Counted from the first letter of the stretch, positions 1-8,855 are shown. The stretch: DNA of 64,000 bases from Gammaproteobacteria bacterium (GCA_020853135.1 JADYZO010000060.1:1-64000), one strand, 5' to 3'. Numbers and translations are program-made. The notes: generated by a model from the sequence alone, not told the origin.

Positions 1-585
1 GCTCACCGTCAGCCTTTCCACCTCGACCACGGGCTCGGCGAAGCCGGCACGGACCAGGGCATCGCCCAGGTTGTGCATCTCGGTGAAGGCGAGCGCGTGG
101 GGCAGTTCATCCACCTGTTCCCAGGCGTCACGCAGCTCGCGCAGGGTGTCCGGGCCGAGGGTGGTCAGCAGCAGCAGCCCGGGCACACGAAGTACCCGGC
201 GGACCTCGCCGAGGACCGCCGCCGGGTCCTCGCACCAGTGCAGCAGCATGCCGGCGACCGCAAGGTCGACCGAGTGGTCGGCGAGGGGCAGTTGCGCGGC
301 ATCGGCGCAGAGGCGTTGCCAGGGTTGCGCAGCCGTGCCGAGCATGGCGGGCGCGAGGTCGACTGCCAGCAGTTGCGCATCCGGGTAGCGGCTGGCGAGC
401 GGTGCGGTGGCTGGTGGCGGTCCCGCGCCCAGGTCGAGGATGGTGGCTGGTTGCAGCGTGACCAGGTCAAGCCGTTCGCGCAGCCGCGCGGCGATTTCCG
501 CGTGCATGAAGTCGGCGCTGGCATAGACTCCCGCCACCCTGCCGAAGGCGCGCGCCACGGCATGGCGATCGGGTCCGGTGGTCAT
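1..585 (-). CDS. bioC: Malonyl-ACP O-methyltransferase BioC (partial, C-terminus off the left edge)
   Basis: This reading frame is missing from the ORF track because it has no stop inside the window. It starts at ATG 585 (MTTGPDRHAVARAFGRVAG) and stays open for 195 codons to base 1. BioC methylates malonyl-ACP so that fatty acid synthesis can build the pimeloyl chain of biotin. The visible part is a class I SAM-dependent methyltransferase: N-terminal helix (FGRVAGVYASADFMH), SAM motif I (ILDLGAGPPPA), the acidic residue after strand 2 (LLAVDLAPAML) and the LPLADHSVDLAVAGMLLHWCEDP segment typical of BioC. Motif I is unusual, reading DLGAGPP where most family members have a D.G.G.G pattern. It lies 40 bp after bioB on the same strand, so the two probably share a transcript. 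Identification is strong from this context and the LHWC region. Confidence 0.88.
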   Translation of the reverse strand, partial: MTTGPDRHAVARAFGRVAGVYASADFMHAEIAARLRERLDLVTLQPATILDLGAGPPPATAPLASRYPDAQLLAVDLAPAMLGTAAQPWQRLCADAAQLPLADHSVDLAVAGMLLHWCEDPAAVLGEVRRVLRVPGLLLLTTLGPDTLRELRDAWEQVDELPHALAFTEMHNLGDALVRAGFAEPVVEVERLTVS

Positions 586-625
586 GCGCCAGGGGCTGCG
601 GCCTTGGCGGGGAGGTGGCGCAACT

Positions 626-1606
626 TCAGGCCTGCTGCCCGGCGGCCACCAGTGGCTCGGGCCGCAGTCCCAGCCGGTCGAGGAGGACGAGGTCCCGGTC
701 GGCTTGCGGGTTGGGGGTGGTGAGCAGGCGCTCGCCGTAGAACATGGAATTGGCGCCGGCGAAGAAACACAGCGCCTGCATTTCATCGCTCATGGCGGTG
801 CGCCCGGCCGAGAGGCGCACATGGGAGGCCGGCATGAGGATGCGGGCCAGCGCGATGACACGCACGAAGTCCAGCGGATCCACCGGTGCAGCATCAGCCA
901 GCGGCGTGCCCTCGACCGCCACCAGCTGGTTGACGGGTACGCTGTCCGGGTGTGCCGGAAGCGTCGCCAGGGTATGCAGGAGTTCCACCCGGTCGCGCAG
1001 TTCCTCGCCGAGGCCGATGATGCCGCCGCAGCAGACCTTCAGGCCGGCGTTGCGCACGTTCTGCAGGGTCTCCAGCCGGTCCTGGTAGCTGCGGGTGCTG
1101 ATGATCTGCGGGTAGTGGCGCTCGGAGGTGTCGAGGTTGTGGTTGTAGTAGTCGAGTCCGGCATCCTTCAGCTGCTGCGCCTGGGGTCCGGTCAGCATGC
1201 CGAGCGTGGCGCAGGTCTCGAGGCCAAGCGCGCCCACCTCGCGGATCAGCCCGGCGAACTGCTCCACCTGGCGGGGCTTGGGCGAGCGCCAGGCCGCCCC
1301 CATGCAGAAGCGGGTCGCGCCGCTCGCGCGCGCGGCCCGCGCCCGGTCGAGGACCTCCGCCGCGTCCATCATGTGCCCGGCCTGCACGCCGGTCTCATGG
1401 TGCGCGCTCTGCGGACAGTAGGCGCAGTCCTCCGCGCAGCCCCCGGTCTTCACGCTCACCAGCGTGCTCATCTGCACGGCGTTGGGGTCGAAGTGCCGAC
1501 GGTGGACCGTGTGGGCGCGGTACAGCAGGTCATTGAACGGCAGGCGGGCGAGCGCCCAGACCTCGTCGAGGGTCCAGTCGTGGCGGATGTCGGGGGTATC
1601 GGGCAC
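626..1606 (-). CDS. bioB: Biotin synthase BioB
   Basis: Radical-SAM enzyme that inserts sulfur into dethiobiotin, the last step of biotin synthesis. The protein carries the CAEDCAYC cluster motif (Cys57, Cys61, Cys64 from the chosen start) that binds the SAM-reducing 4Fe-4S cluster, followed by BioB hallmarks such as [24 protein letters not shown] and [13 protein letters not shown], the second-cluster region. The ORF track extends the frame far upstream with low-complexity residues. I chose GTG 1606 because GAAGG lies 8 nt before it; TTG 1621 would add five residues. The result is 326 aa, close to family length. It faces comF across about 110 bp, so both promoters must lie there. I saw no clear BirA-type operator in that gap. 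Confidence 0.93.
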   Translation of the reverse strand: MPDTPDIRHDWTLDEVWALARLPFNDLLYRAHTVHRRHFDPNAVQMSTLVSVKTGGCAEDCAYCPQSAHHETGVQAGHMMDAAEVLDRARAARASGATRFCMGAAWRSPKPRQVEQFAGLIREVGALGLETCATLGMLTGPQAQQLKDAGLDYYNHNLDTSERHYPQIISTRSYQDRLETLQNVRNAGLKVCCGGIIGLGEELRDRVELLHTLATLPAHPDSVPVNQLVAVEGTPLADAAPVDPLDFVRVIALARILMPASHVRLSAGRTAMSDEMQALCFFAGANSMFYGERLLTTPNPQADRDLVLLDRLGLRPEPLVAAGQQA

Positions 1607-1719
1607 CGGGGTGGCCTTCAATCTCGTTGATGTGGGGCCAAAAGGCGCTGGCGGCGCCCGGCCATCTGCGGCAAGGCTGGCAGTATCGAAACGCCACCTG
1701 CCGCTGTCAACCTCGAGCC

Positions 1720-2349
1720 ATGAGCAAAGTCGACGACCTGCTGGCCTGGCTGCTTCCGCAGTGTTGCGTGCTCTGCGCCGGTCCGGGCGGGCGCCGGCTG
1801 ATCTGTGCGCCCTGTGCCGCGGACCTGCCCCGGATCCCCGTATCCGCTGGTGCCGGCACTGTCTTTGCACCCCTTGCCTATGAGTATCCGGTCGACCGGC
1901 TGGTCCAGGGAGCCAAGTTCCACCAGCGGTTGCCCTACGCGCGGGCGCTGGGTGAACTCCTGGCTGAGGCGCTCGCCACCCGCCCCGCGGGCCCGGGCAC
2001 ATGGCCCGATGTGCTGGTCCCGGTGCCGCTGCACGAGCGCCGGCTCGCCGCGCGCGGCTACAACCAGGCGCTGGAAATCGCCCGTCCGGTGGCCGGTCGG
2101 CTCGGTGTCAGGCTCGCCCCGCGGCTGGCGCGGCGGATCGTGGCGACCGCCGAGCAGTCCGGCCTCAGCCGCGCTGCTCGCCGGCGCAATCTGCGCGGCG
2201 CCTTCACGGCGCGGGATTGCCGGGGCCTGCATGTGGCCGTGGTGGATGACGTCATCACCACGGGCAGCACCGTGGCGGCCCTGGCCCGGGCGCTGCGCCA
2301 GGCGGGCGCCGCCAGCGTCGAGGCCTGGGCGGTGGCCCGCACGCTGTGA
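1720..2349 (+). CDS. comF: ComF family phosphoribosyltransferase-like protein
   Basis: A 209-aa protein with the two-part ComF architecture: an N-terminal zinc-ribbon-like cysteine cluster (Cys15, 16, 19, 29, 32) and a C-terminal type I phosphoribosyltransferase domain with the PRPP loop [11 protein letters not shown] at about residues 174-184. In naturally competent bacteria ComF helps process incoming single-stranded DNA; in many gammaproteobacteria (GntX) its role is not settled. The ATG at 1720 begins [16 protein letters not shown], which fits the family start; the ORF track start at 1627 runs back through the bioB promoter region. Its position next to the bio genes, transcribed away from them, is a common gammaproteobacterial arrangement. 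Confidence 0.9.
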   Translation: MSKVDDLLAWLLPQCCVLCAGPGGRRLICAPCAADLPRIPVSAGAGTVFAPLAYEYPVDRLVQGAKFHQRLPYARALGELLAEALATRPAGPGTWPDVLVPVPLHERRLAARGYNQALEIARPVAGRLGVRLAPRLARRIVATAEQSGLSRAARRRNLRGAFTARDCRGLHVAVVDDVITTGSTVAALARALRQAGAASVEAWAVARTL

Positions 2350-2355
2350 CGGCGG

Positions 2356-3264
2356 TCAGGCCGGCCGGAAGGTGTAATCCAGCACGATGCCCGCGAAGAC
2401 CGCGGCACCCACCCAGTGGCTGTGGAGGAAGGCCTGGAAGCACAGCGCCGGTTCCCGCCCGGCGATCAGGCGGCGTTCCTTGAGCATCAGGGCCGCAGCC
2501 ACCAGCAGTGCGCCGAAATACCAGGGTCCCAGCCCGGCCAGCTTTCCGGCCAGCGCCAGGGCCAGCACCAGCACGATCATCAGCAGGCTGACGATGAACA
2601 CATCCGCGTTGCCGAAGAGGATGGCGGTGGACTTCACGCCCAGCTCGAGGTCATCGGCGCGGTCGGCCATGGCGTACAGGGTGTCGTAGACCAGCGCCCA
2701 GACGACCACCGCGAGCCACAGCAGCCAGGCGAGGCGCGGCACCGTCCCTGTCTGGGCGGCGAAGGCCATGGGGACGCTCCAGCCGAAAGCGGCACCGAGC
2801 ACCAGTTGCGGGGCCGCGATGATGCGCTTCATGAACGGGTAGGCCACGGTCAGCAGGCCGCCGCCCACGGCCAGGAGCCGGGCCAGCCGGTTGAGCTGCA
2901 GGGCGAGGGCCACGGCCACCAGCGCCAAGGCCACGAACAGCGCCAGGGCTTCCTGTGGCGTGACCCGTCCGGCAGCCAGCGGCCGGTCGCGGGTGCGCTC
3001 GACATGCGGGTCCAGGTCGCGGTCGGCCCAGTCATTGATCACGCAGCCGGCCGAGCGCATCACCACGACGCCGAGCACCATCACACTGAACACCAGTGGC
3101 TGCGGCCGGCCATCGCCGGAGATCCACAGCGCCCAGAGCGTTGGCCACAGCAGCAGCCAGATGCCGATCGGCCGATCGAGCCGCATCAGCAGGGCATACT
3201 GGCGCAGGCTCTCTCCCAGCGTCGTGGTGCCGGTGTTGACTCGTTGACTTGCGGGTGGTCTCAC
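2356..3264 (-). CDS. ubiA: 4-hydroxybenzoate polyprenyltransferase UbiA
   Basis: Integral membrane prenyltransferase that joins a polyprenyl chain to 4-hydroxybenzoate in ubiquinone synthesis. Both aspartate-rich motifs are present: NDWADRDLD at residues 77-85, and YDTLYAMADRADD at about 193-205, which bind the Mg-diphosphate. About eight hydrophobic helices follow the conserved MRLDRPIGIWLLLWPTLWALW entry. The only usable start upstream of the conserved part is GTG 3264, since an in-frame TAG lies just before it and no convincing Shine-Dalgarno is visible. Residues about 5-13 (ASQRVNTGT) are encoded by a copy of a short interspersed repeat, so the natural start may have been altered. An internal ATG (MRLDRPIG) would skip this stretch. 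It ends 6 bp from the convergent comF stop. Confidence 0.93.
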   Translation of the reverse strand: MRPPASQRVNTGTTTLGESLRQYALLMRLDRPIGIWLLLWPTLWALWISGDGRPQPLVFSVMVLGVVVMRSAGCVINDWADRDLDPHVERTRDRPLAAGRVTPQEALALFVALALVAVALALQLNRLARLLAVGGGLLTVAYPFMKRIIAAPQLVLGAAFGWSVPMAFAAQTGTVPRLAWLLWLAVVVWALVYDTLYAMADRADDLELGVKSTAILFGNADVFIVSLLMIVLVLALALAGKLAGLGPWYFGALLVAAALMLKERRLIAGREPALCFQAFLHSHWVGAAVFAGIVLDYTFRPA

Positions 3265-3449
3265 GCTGTTGGTCCGCTACCTGGCTGGCAAACCGCGGCA
3301 AGCCACGGTGCCGGTGTTGACTTGTTGACTTGTCGTCGGGCGCATGCGCAAGCCACGGTGCCGGTGTTGACTTGTTGACTTGTCGTCGGGCGCATGAGCG
3401 CTATTCGGTGCCGGCGGGTTCGACAAGTCAACAAGTCAACACCGGCACC
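3226..3449. repeat. Four copies of a 26-bp repeat between recG and ubiA
   Basis: The unit GGTGCCGGTGTTGACTTGTTGACTTG occurs at 3226-3251 (one mismatch), 3307-3332 and 3357-3382 in direct orientation, and at 3424-3449 as an exact inverted copy. The second and third copies lie inside a 48-bp direct repeat with 50-bp period (3298-3345 and 3348-3395 approximately). The unit itself contains a tandem octamer, TTGACTTG. Copies three and four can pair into a 26-bp stem with a loop of about 40 nt, placed right after the recG stop on the transcribed strand. The first copy lies within the ubiA reading frame. The arrangement suggests an interspersed element of the REP/BIME type; I do not recognise the family. 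Confidence 0.85.
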
Positions 3450-3456
3450 AGCTGTC

Positions 3457-5538
3457 TCAGACATTTCCGTAGTGTGCCGCATCGCCGACCCAGCGGCGGA
3501 TCAGCGGGTCCACCAGCCCGGGGCTGTGGTCGAGCAGGTCGCGGCCCAGCCGCTGCACCAGCGGGGCGAGGTCGGCGTCCCGCAGGAGATCGGCCACCCG
3601 CAGCTGCATCAGGCCGGTCTGGCGCGTGCCGAGCACCTCGCCGGGGCCGCGCAGCTCCAGGTCCTTCTGCGCCACCACGAAGCCGTCATTGGTCTCGCGC
3701 ATCACCTCCAGCCGCTGCCGCGCCATCTCCGGGAGCGGTGCCTGGTAGAGCAGCACGCAGTGGCTCGTCGTCGCCCCGCGCCCGACGCGGCCGCGCAGCT
3801 GGTGCAGCTGGGCGAGGCCCATGCGCTCGGCGTTCTCGATGATCATGAGCGTGGCCTCCGGCACGTCCACGCCGACCTCGATGACCGTCGTCGCCACCAG
3901 CACCTGCAACTCTCCGGCGGCGAAGGCGCGCATGACCGCGTCCTTGTCGTCGGGCTTCATGCGCCCGTGCACGAGTCCCACAGCCAGCCCGGGCAGGGCC
4001 TCGACCAGCATTGCATGGGTGGACTCGGCAGCCTGGTAGTCGAGTTCCTCCGAGTCCTCGATCAGCGGGCAGACCCAGTAGGCGCGGTGGCCGGCACTGG
4101 CGGCCTCGCGGACCCGTGCCACCACCTCGTCGCGGCGCCGGTCGGGCAGCGCGATGGTCTGCACCGGCTGGCGCCCGGGCGGCAGCTCGCGGATCACCGA
4201 GCTGTCGAGATCCGCGTACAGGGTCATGGCCAGCGTGCGCGGGATCGGCGTGGCCGTCATGACCAGCTGATGCGGGCGTGCGCTGCCCGCCGCGCCCTTC
4301 TGCATCAGCGCCAGGCGCTGGTACACGCCGAAGCGCTGCTGCTCGTCGACGATCATCAGCGCAAGGCTGCGGTAGCTCACGCCTTCCTGGAACAGCGCAT
4401 GGGTACCGATCACCACCTGGCCGCTGCCGCTGCCGATGGCCTCATGGGCACGCTGGCGCTCGCGGCGGCCGAGGCTGCCGCTGAGCCACACCACCGAAAT
4501 GCCCAGCGGCTCCAGCCAGCGCGTGAAGCTGCGCCGGTGCTGCTCGGTGAGCAGCTCGGTGGGCGCCATCACGGCGACCTGATGGCCGTTCTCCACGGCA
4601 CGCAGCGCGGCGGCCGCCGCCACCACCGTCTTGCCGCAGCCGACGTCGCCCTGCACCAGCCGCATCATCGGGTGCGCCTCTGCCAGGTCGGCGTCGATGT
4701 CCGCCAGCGCCCCGCGCTGGCCGCCGGTCAGGCCGAAGCCGAGGCCCCCGAGAAAGCGCTCGCGCAGGTCGCTCCGCCTGGGCAGCGGCAGGGCCACCTC
4801 GTCGCGGCTGCGCTCCCGCAGGCGGCGCAGGCTCAGGTGATGCGCCAGCATCTCCTCCAGCGCCAGGCGGCGCTGCGCCGGGTGGCGGCCGGCGGCGAGC
4901 CGGGCGAGATCGGTGCCGGGTGGCGGCCGGTGCATGAGGCGCAGCGCTTCGTGCAGGCCGGGCAGCGGGCTGTCGGCCGGCAGCAGGCCGGCGAGCCAGT
5001 CAGGCAGCAGGGGCAGGCAACGCTCCAGCGCCTGGGCCGCGAGGCTGCGCAGGCGGAACTGCTGCAATCCGCCGGTGGCCGGGTAGACCGGGGTCAGGGC
5101 CTGCTCCAGCCTGACGTGCTCGTCGGGGCCGAGCAGCTGGTACTCCGGGTGCACCATCTCCAGCCCGCCGGGACCCGTCCGCGCCTCCCCGTAACACAGC
5201 AGGCGCGTGCCGCGTACCAGATTGGCCTGCTGCGCCTTGCTGAAATAGAAGAAGCGCAGCGTGAGCATGCCGGTGCCATCGCTGATCCGGCAGAGCAGGC
5301 TGCGCCGGCGGCGGTACACGACTTCGCTGAGTGCCACCTCGCCCTCGATCACCACCCGGCTGCCTGGCGTGACGGCGCCGATGGGCGTGAGGCGCGTGCG
5401 GTCCTCGTAACGCTGGGGCAGGAGGAAGAGCAGGTCGACCGGGCGGGTCACGCCGAGACGGCCCAGCTTTTCCGCCAGCGCCGGGCCGACGCCGTGCAGG
5501 GCGGTCAGCTCTCCAGGGATGGCGGCCTCGCTCGCCAC
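3457..5538 (-). CDS. recG: ATP-dependent DNA helicase RecG
   Basis: Branch-migrating helicase that remodels stalled forks and Holliday junctions. The 693-aa protein has the N-terminal wedge/OB domain (about residues 1-220), Walker A GDVGCGKT at about 296, motif II, motif III (TATPIPRT), and the C-terminal helicase lobe with VATTVIEVGVDVPEATLMIIENAERMGLAQLHQLRGRVGRG, diagnostic of RecG. Motif II reads DEQQRFGV, whereas most RecG proteins have DEQH; the GAC GAG CAG CAG codons are unambiguous. ATG 5538 gives the expected MASEAAIPGELTALHGVGPALAEKL start. It follows ridA by about 10 bp on the same strand and is probably cotranscribed with rpoZ-spoT-ridA. Confidence 0.97.
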   Translation of the reverse strand: MASEAAIPGELTALHGVGPALAEKLGRLGVTRPVDLLFLLPQRYEDRTRLTPIGAVTPGSRVVIEGEVALSEVVYRRRRSLLCRISDGTGMLTLRFFYFSKAQQANLVRGTRLLCYGEARTGPGGLEMVHPEYQLLGPDEHVRLEQALTPVYPATGGLQQFRLRSLAAQALERCLPLLPDWLAGLLPADSPLPGLHEALRLMHRPPPGTDLARLAAGRHPAQRRLALEEMLAHHLSLRRLRERSRDEVALPLPRRSDLRERFLGGLGFGLTGGQRGALADIDADLAEAHPMMRLVQGDVGCGKTVVAAAAALRAVENGHQVAVMAPTELLTEQHRRSFTRWLEPLGISVVWLSGSLGRRERQRAHEAIGSGSGQVVIGTHALFQEGVSYRSLALMIVDEQQRFGVYQRLALMQKGAAGSARPHQLVMTATPIPRTLAMTLYADLDSSVIRELPPGRQPVQTIALPDRRRDEVVARVREAASAGHRAYWVCPLIEDSEELDYQAAESTHAMLVEALPGLAVGLVHGRMKPDDKDAVMRAFAAGELQVLVATTVIEVGVDVPEATLMIIENAERMGLAQLHQLRGRVGRGATTSHCVLLYQAPLPEMARQRLEVMRETNDGFVVAQKDLELRGPGEVLGTRQTGLMQLRVADLLRDADLAPLVQRLGRDLLDHSPGLVDPLIRRWVGDAAHYGNV

Positions 5539-5548
5539 GGCGTGCGGG

Positions 5549-5929
5549 CTAACCGGCGAGGATGGCGTCGGCCTCCACCGCCGCGCCCTTCGGCAGGGCC
5601 GAGACGCCGATGGCGGCCCGGGCCGGAAACGGCTGCGGGAAGTACTCGGTCATGATCTCGTTCACGGCCGCGAAGTTGCCGAGGTCGGTCAGGAACACGG
5701 TGACCTTCACGGCGCTGTCGAGGCCGAGGCCGGCTGCCCCGGCCACCGCCGCCAGGTTCCTGAACACCTGGTGGATCTGCGCACGGATGTCGCCCGCGAC
5801 GAGCTGCCCGGTCGCCGGGTCGAGCGGAATCTGGCCGGAGACATAGACCGTGCCGGCCACGCGGATGGCCTGCGAATAGGCGCCGATGGCGGCGGGCGCC
5901 TGCGTCGTGTGGATGACCTGCTTGGGCAT
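5549..5929 (-). CDS. ridA: RidA family 2-iminobutanoate/2-iminopropanoate deaminase
   Basis: Small (126 aa) YjgF/YER057c/UK114 protein that hydrolyses reactive enamine/imine intermediates released by PLP enzymes. Family landmarks are [29 protein letters not shown] near the N-terminus and the C-terminal [23 protein letters not shown], which includes the arginine and glutamate that hold the substrate carboxylate and water. The length matches the family. It sits between spoT and recG on the same strand, a placement seen in several gammaproteobacteria, and is likely part of that transcript. Confidence 0.94.
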   Translation of the reverse strand: MPKQVIHTTQAPAAIGAYSQAIRVAGTVYVSGQIPLDPATGQLVAGDIRAQIHQVFRNLAAVAGAAGLGLDSAVKVTVFLTDLGNFAAVNEIMTEYFPQPFPARAAIGVSALPKGAAVEADAILAG

Positions 5930-6003
5930 GGGGAACCTCGGGCCGGATGCTGTTGCCGGGAAAAGGCGCCCATGATCGGCTATTCAGCGGTGCAGCACCA
6001 CGG

Positions 6004-8190
6004 TCAGGCGCAGGTGCGCGTGACCTTCTTGACCACCGGCATGTGGCGCAGCCGCCGGATGACCTGGGCCAGCTGCTTGCGGTCGCGCACCAGGATCGAG
6101 AAGATCAGGGCGGCGGTGTCTTCAAGCCGGTCATCGATCGAGACCTCGTCGATGTTCGAGCCGGCGTCCCCGATGCGTGCGGCCACCTCGGCCAGCACGC
6201 CGGGCCTGTTGTCCACGTCCACGCGGATCTCCGCGGAGAAGTCCCGGTCGATGCCGGCCTGCCAGGTCACCGGGATCCACTTGTGCGGCTGCTTGCGGTA
6301 CTCGCTGAGGTTGCCGCAGGTGTTGCGGTGGATGACCACCCCGCGTCCGGCGCTGAGGTAGCCCATGATCTGGTCACCGGGAATCGGGTGACAGCAGCGC
6401 GCATAGCTCACCACCAGCCCCTCGGTGCCGGCAATGGTGATGGGCGAGGGCTTGCCCGGCACGGTGCCGGGTTCACCCGCGGCGGGCGCCTCGGTCTCGA
6501 GGCCTTCCTGCAGCAGCACCTTGGCCACCACCGGTGCCAGGCGCTCGCCCAGCCCGAGCTGCTCGAAGAGATCGTTGCTGTTTTCGAGCCCGAGCTCCAC
6601 GAGCAGTTTCTGCATCTGCTCCTTGCTGATCTTGCGCAGGGCCGAGCGGAAGTCCCGCAGCGACTGGTCGAGCAGGCGCCGGCCGAGTTCGCGCGCCTCG
6701 CTCTGCTGCAGGTTCTTCAGGAACTGGCGGATGGCGGCCCGGGCCTTGGCCGAGACCACGAAGTTCATCCAGGCCGGGTTGGGGCGGGCGGTCTTCGCGG
6801 TGATGATCTCCACCGTCTCCCCGTTGTTCAGCGTGGTGCGCAGGGGCACCAGGCGGCGGTCGATTTTCGCGGCCACGCAGCGGTTGCCGACATCCGTGTG
6901 CACCGCGTAGGCGAAGTCCACGCAGGTGGAACCACGGGGCAGGCGCAGGATGTCGCCCTTGGGCGTGAAGACGTAGACCTTGTCCGGGTAGAGGTCCACC
7001 TTGACGTGCTCGAGGAATTCCTCGGAGTCTGCCGCCTGCTGCATCTCGCTGATGCCGGCGAGCCACTCGCGCGCGCGGGCCTGCGGCGGCACGACATCGC
7101 GCTGCGTGCCGGGTTCCTTGTACTGCCAGTGGGCGGCAATCCCGCTCTCGGCGATGCAGTCCATCTCCTCGGTGCGGATCTGGACCTCGATGGGAATGCC
7201 GTTGGGGCCGAGCAGCACGGTGTGCAGCGACTGGTAGCCGTTGACCCGCGGGATGGCGATGTAGTCCTTGAACCGTCCCGGCATCGGCTTGTAGAGCTGG
7301 TGGACGAGGCCGAGCCCGCGGTAGCAGCTGTCCGCGTCGGGCATGATGAGCCGGAACGCAAACACGTCGGCGATCTCCGACAGCGGCTGCTTCTTGCGCA
7401 GCATCTTGCGGTAGATGCTGTAGAGGTGCTTCTTGCGTCCCGCCACCTTGCCGGCAATGCCGGCGTCCTTCAGCGCCTTCTCCAGCCGGTCCTCGATCTT
7501 CTTGAGGAACTGGCGCTGGTTGCCCTCGGCCTTGCGCACCGCCCGCTCGAGCACGCGGTAGCGGAACGGAAAGGCGTGACGGAACCCGAGGTCCTCGAGC
7601 TCGGTCTTGATGGTGTTGATGCCGAGGCGGTTGGCGATGGGCGCATAGACGTCCAGGGTTTCCCGGGCGATGCGCTGGCGCTTTTCCGCCGGCATGGCGT
7701 CGAGGGTCTGCATGTTGTGCAGCCGGTCCGCGAGCTTGACGAGGATGACGCGGATGTCCTCCACCATCGCCAGCATCATCTTGCGGAAGCTTTCCGCCTG
7801 CGCCTCGGCGCGGCTGGTGAAGGAGAGCTGGTCGAGCTTGCTGACGCCATCCACCAGACCGGCGACTTCGGCGCCGAACCGCGCCTGGATCTCCACCTTG
7901 GCGGTGGGCGTGTCCTCGATCACGTCGTGGAGCAGTGCTGCCTCGATGGTCTGGTGATCGAGATACAGCTGGGCGAGGATGCTGGCCACCGCCACCGGGT
8001 GGGTGATGTAGGGTTCCCCGGAGCGGCGTTTCTGCCCGGCGTGCGCAGCCGCAGCGAATTCGAAGGCTTCCTCGACCTTGGCGAGCTGGTCGGCTGGCAG
8101 GTAGTCCAGGCGCGCCAGCAGCTGGCGCAGGCCGAAATTGCGCCGGCCCACCAGCGGCAGCCTGTCGAGCAGCAGCGTCCCGTAGTCCAT
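6004..8190 (-). CDS. spoT: Bifunctional (p)ppGpp synthetase/hydrolase SpoT
   Basis: Makes and degrades the stringent-response alarmone. The 728-aa protein shows all domains in order: HD hydrolase with an intact His-Asp pair (LLHDVIEDT, HD at about 88-89) and so an active hydrolase is expected; synthetase core with GRFKDYIAIPRVNGYQSLHT at about 300-320; TGS domain (VYVFTPKGDILRLPRGSTCVDFAYAVHTDVG) at about 400-460; a zinc-finger/helical region with ARCCHPIPGDQIMGY; and a C-terminal ACT domain (about 655-728). The RFKD type synthetase loop and the complete HD site favour SpoT over a RelA. It lies directly downstream of rpoZ, the classic gammaproteobacterial pairing. Confidence 0.97.
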   Translation of the reverse strand: MDYGTLLLDRLPLVGRRNFGLRQLLARLDYLPADQLAKVEEAFEFAAAAHAGQKRRSGEPYITHPVAVASILAQLYLDHQTIEAALLHDVIEDTPTAKVEIQARFGAEVAGLVDGVSKLDQLSFTSRAEAQAESFRKMMLAMVEDIRVILVKLADRLHNMQTLDAMPAEKRQRIARETLDVYAPIANRLGINTIKTELEDLGFRHAFPFRYRVLERAVRKAEGNQRQFLKKIEDRLEKALKDAGIAGKVAGRKKHLYSIYRKMLRKKQPLSEIADVFAFRLIMPDADSCYRGLGLVHQLYKPMPGRFKDYIAIPRVNGYQSLHTVLLGPNGIPIEVQIRTEEMDCIAESGIAAHWQYKEPGTQRDVVPPQARAREWLAGISEMQQAADSEEFLEHVKVDLYPDKVYVFTPKGDILRLPRGSTCVDFAYAVHTDVGNRCVAAKIDRRLVPLRTTLNNGETVEIITAKTARPNPAWMNFVVSAKARAAIRQFLKNLQQSEARELGRRLLDQSLRDFRSALRKISKEQMQKLLVELGLENSNDLFEQLGLGERLAPVVAKVLLQEGLETEAPAAGEPGTVPGKPSPITIAGTEGLVVSYARCCHPIPGDQIMGYLSAGRGVVIHRNTCGNLSEYRKQPHKWIPVTWQAGIDRDFSAEIRVDVDNRPGVLAEVAARIGDAGSNIDEVSIDDRLEDTAALIFSILVRDRKQLAQVIRRLRHMPVVKKVTRTCA

Positions 8191-8316
8191 GCCCTGATTC
8201 TAGCGGTGCCAGACCGGGCTTTCCGGGCTTTCAGGGCCTGTTCGGCAGTTGCAGCAACCCGGGAACCGGGCCGCCAGGCTGCACTGCGGGGTGCGGCGCG
8301 GGCGCGCCGCAGGAGG

Positions 8317-8610
8317 CTAGATCAGGTCGGAGTCGTCATGCATGTTGATCGGCTGGCCGGCCAGCGGATCGTGGGCCTGCTCGGTGGCGAACAGGTCGGC
8401 GGGGGTCGGGTCGGCCTCGGTGAGGATCTCCGGTCCGACGAGACCGGCGGCGATCTCGCGCAGCGCGAGCACCGTGGGCTTGTCGTTCTCCCAATCGAGC
8501 TGAGCCGGGGTGCCGTTGGCGAGGCGACGGGCGCGCTTGGCGGCCACCATGACGAGTTCGAAGATGTTTTCGACGTTGCCGAGGCAGTCTTCGACGGTGA
8601 TTCTGGCCAT
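8317..8610 (-). CDS. rpoZ: DNA-directed RNA polymerase omega subunit
   Basis: Omega subunit, which helps assemble RNA polymerase and contributes to ppGpp binding. The 97-aa product begins [30 protein letters not shown], nearly the family consensus, and continues DNA-polymerase-unrelated [15 protein letters not shown] 8610 is preceded by a purine-rich stretch. The C-terminal tail (about 30 residues) is acidic and variable as usual. It heads the block rpoZ-spoT-ridA-recG, and is separated from gmk by a structured repeat element. Confidence 0.97.
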   Translation of the reverse strand: MARITVEDCLGNVENIFELVMVAAKRARRLANGTPAQLDWENDKPTVLALREIAAGLVGPEILTEADPTPADLFATEQAHDPLAGQPINMHDDSDLI

Positions 8611-8684
8611 GGGAAGGGTCCGGGGGGAGTCGCTTGGGGGTGCAAAGGCTAACCGGGCCGGGCGAAGGGTGCAACCGGGCGGGG

Positions 8685-8834
8685 GTGGCCGCCCTTGCGG
8701 CGGGGAGCATCACCCAGCGCCGGACCGCCCGGAGGCGGGGGCCTCCAAACCAAGCGAGTATCGGGGAGCGACTTTGGAGGCCCCCGCCGCAAGGGCGGCC
8801 ACCGGCTGATGCTCCCCGCCGCAAGGGCGGCCAC
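8685..8834. repeat. 150-bp nested inverted repeat between rpoZ and gmk
   Basis: The outer arms are an exact 28-nt inverted repeat: 8685-8712 (GTGGCCGCCCTTGCGGCGGG...) and 8807-8834. Inside them is a second exact 16-nt inverted repeat: 8734-8749 (GGCGGGGGCCTCCAAA) and 8773-8788. In addition, CCCGCCGCAAGGGCGGCCAC is repeated directly at 8783-8802 and 8815-8834 and is itself a hairpin (GCCGC-AAGG-GCGGC). The whole segment can fold into a long cruciform or RNA hairpin. No reading frame here is credible. It resembles a compound REP/BIME or small MITE; the same hairpin core probably recurs elsewhere in the genome. It could also act to stop or stabilise transcripts between gmk and rpoZ. Confidence 0.85.
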
Positions 8835-8855
8835 GGCGCCTGCCGAGCAGCACCT

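Noticed and set aside
1607-1719. BirA operator between bioB and comF
   Set aside because: No recognisable TTGTAAACC-type inverted repeat was found in the gap.
3298-3395. Possible CRISPR array (two 48-bp repeats)
   Set aside because: Period is 50 bp, so there is no spacer; copies also occur inverted, and no cas gene is near.
5947-8652. 901-aa plus-strand ORF
   Set aside because: Antisense to spoT and rpoZ; composition is a GC-rich frame shadow without any motif.
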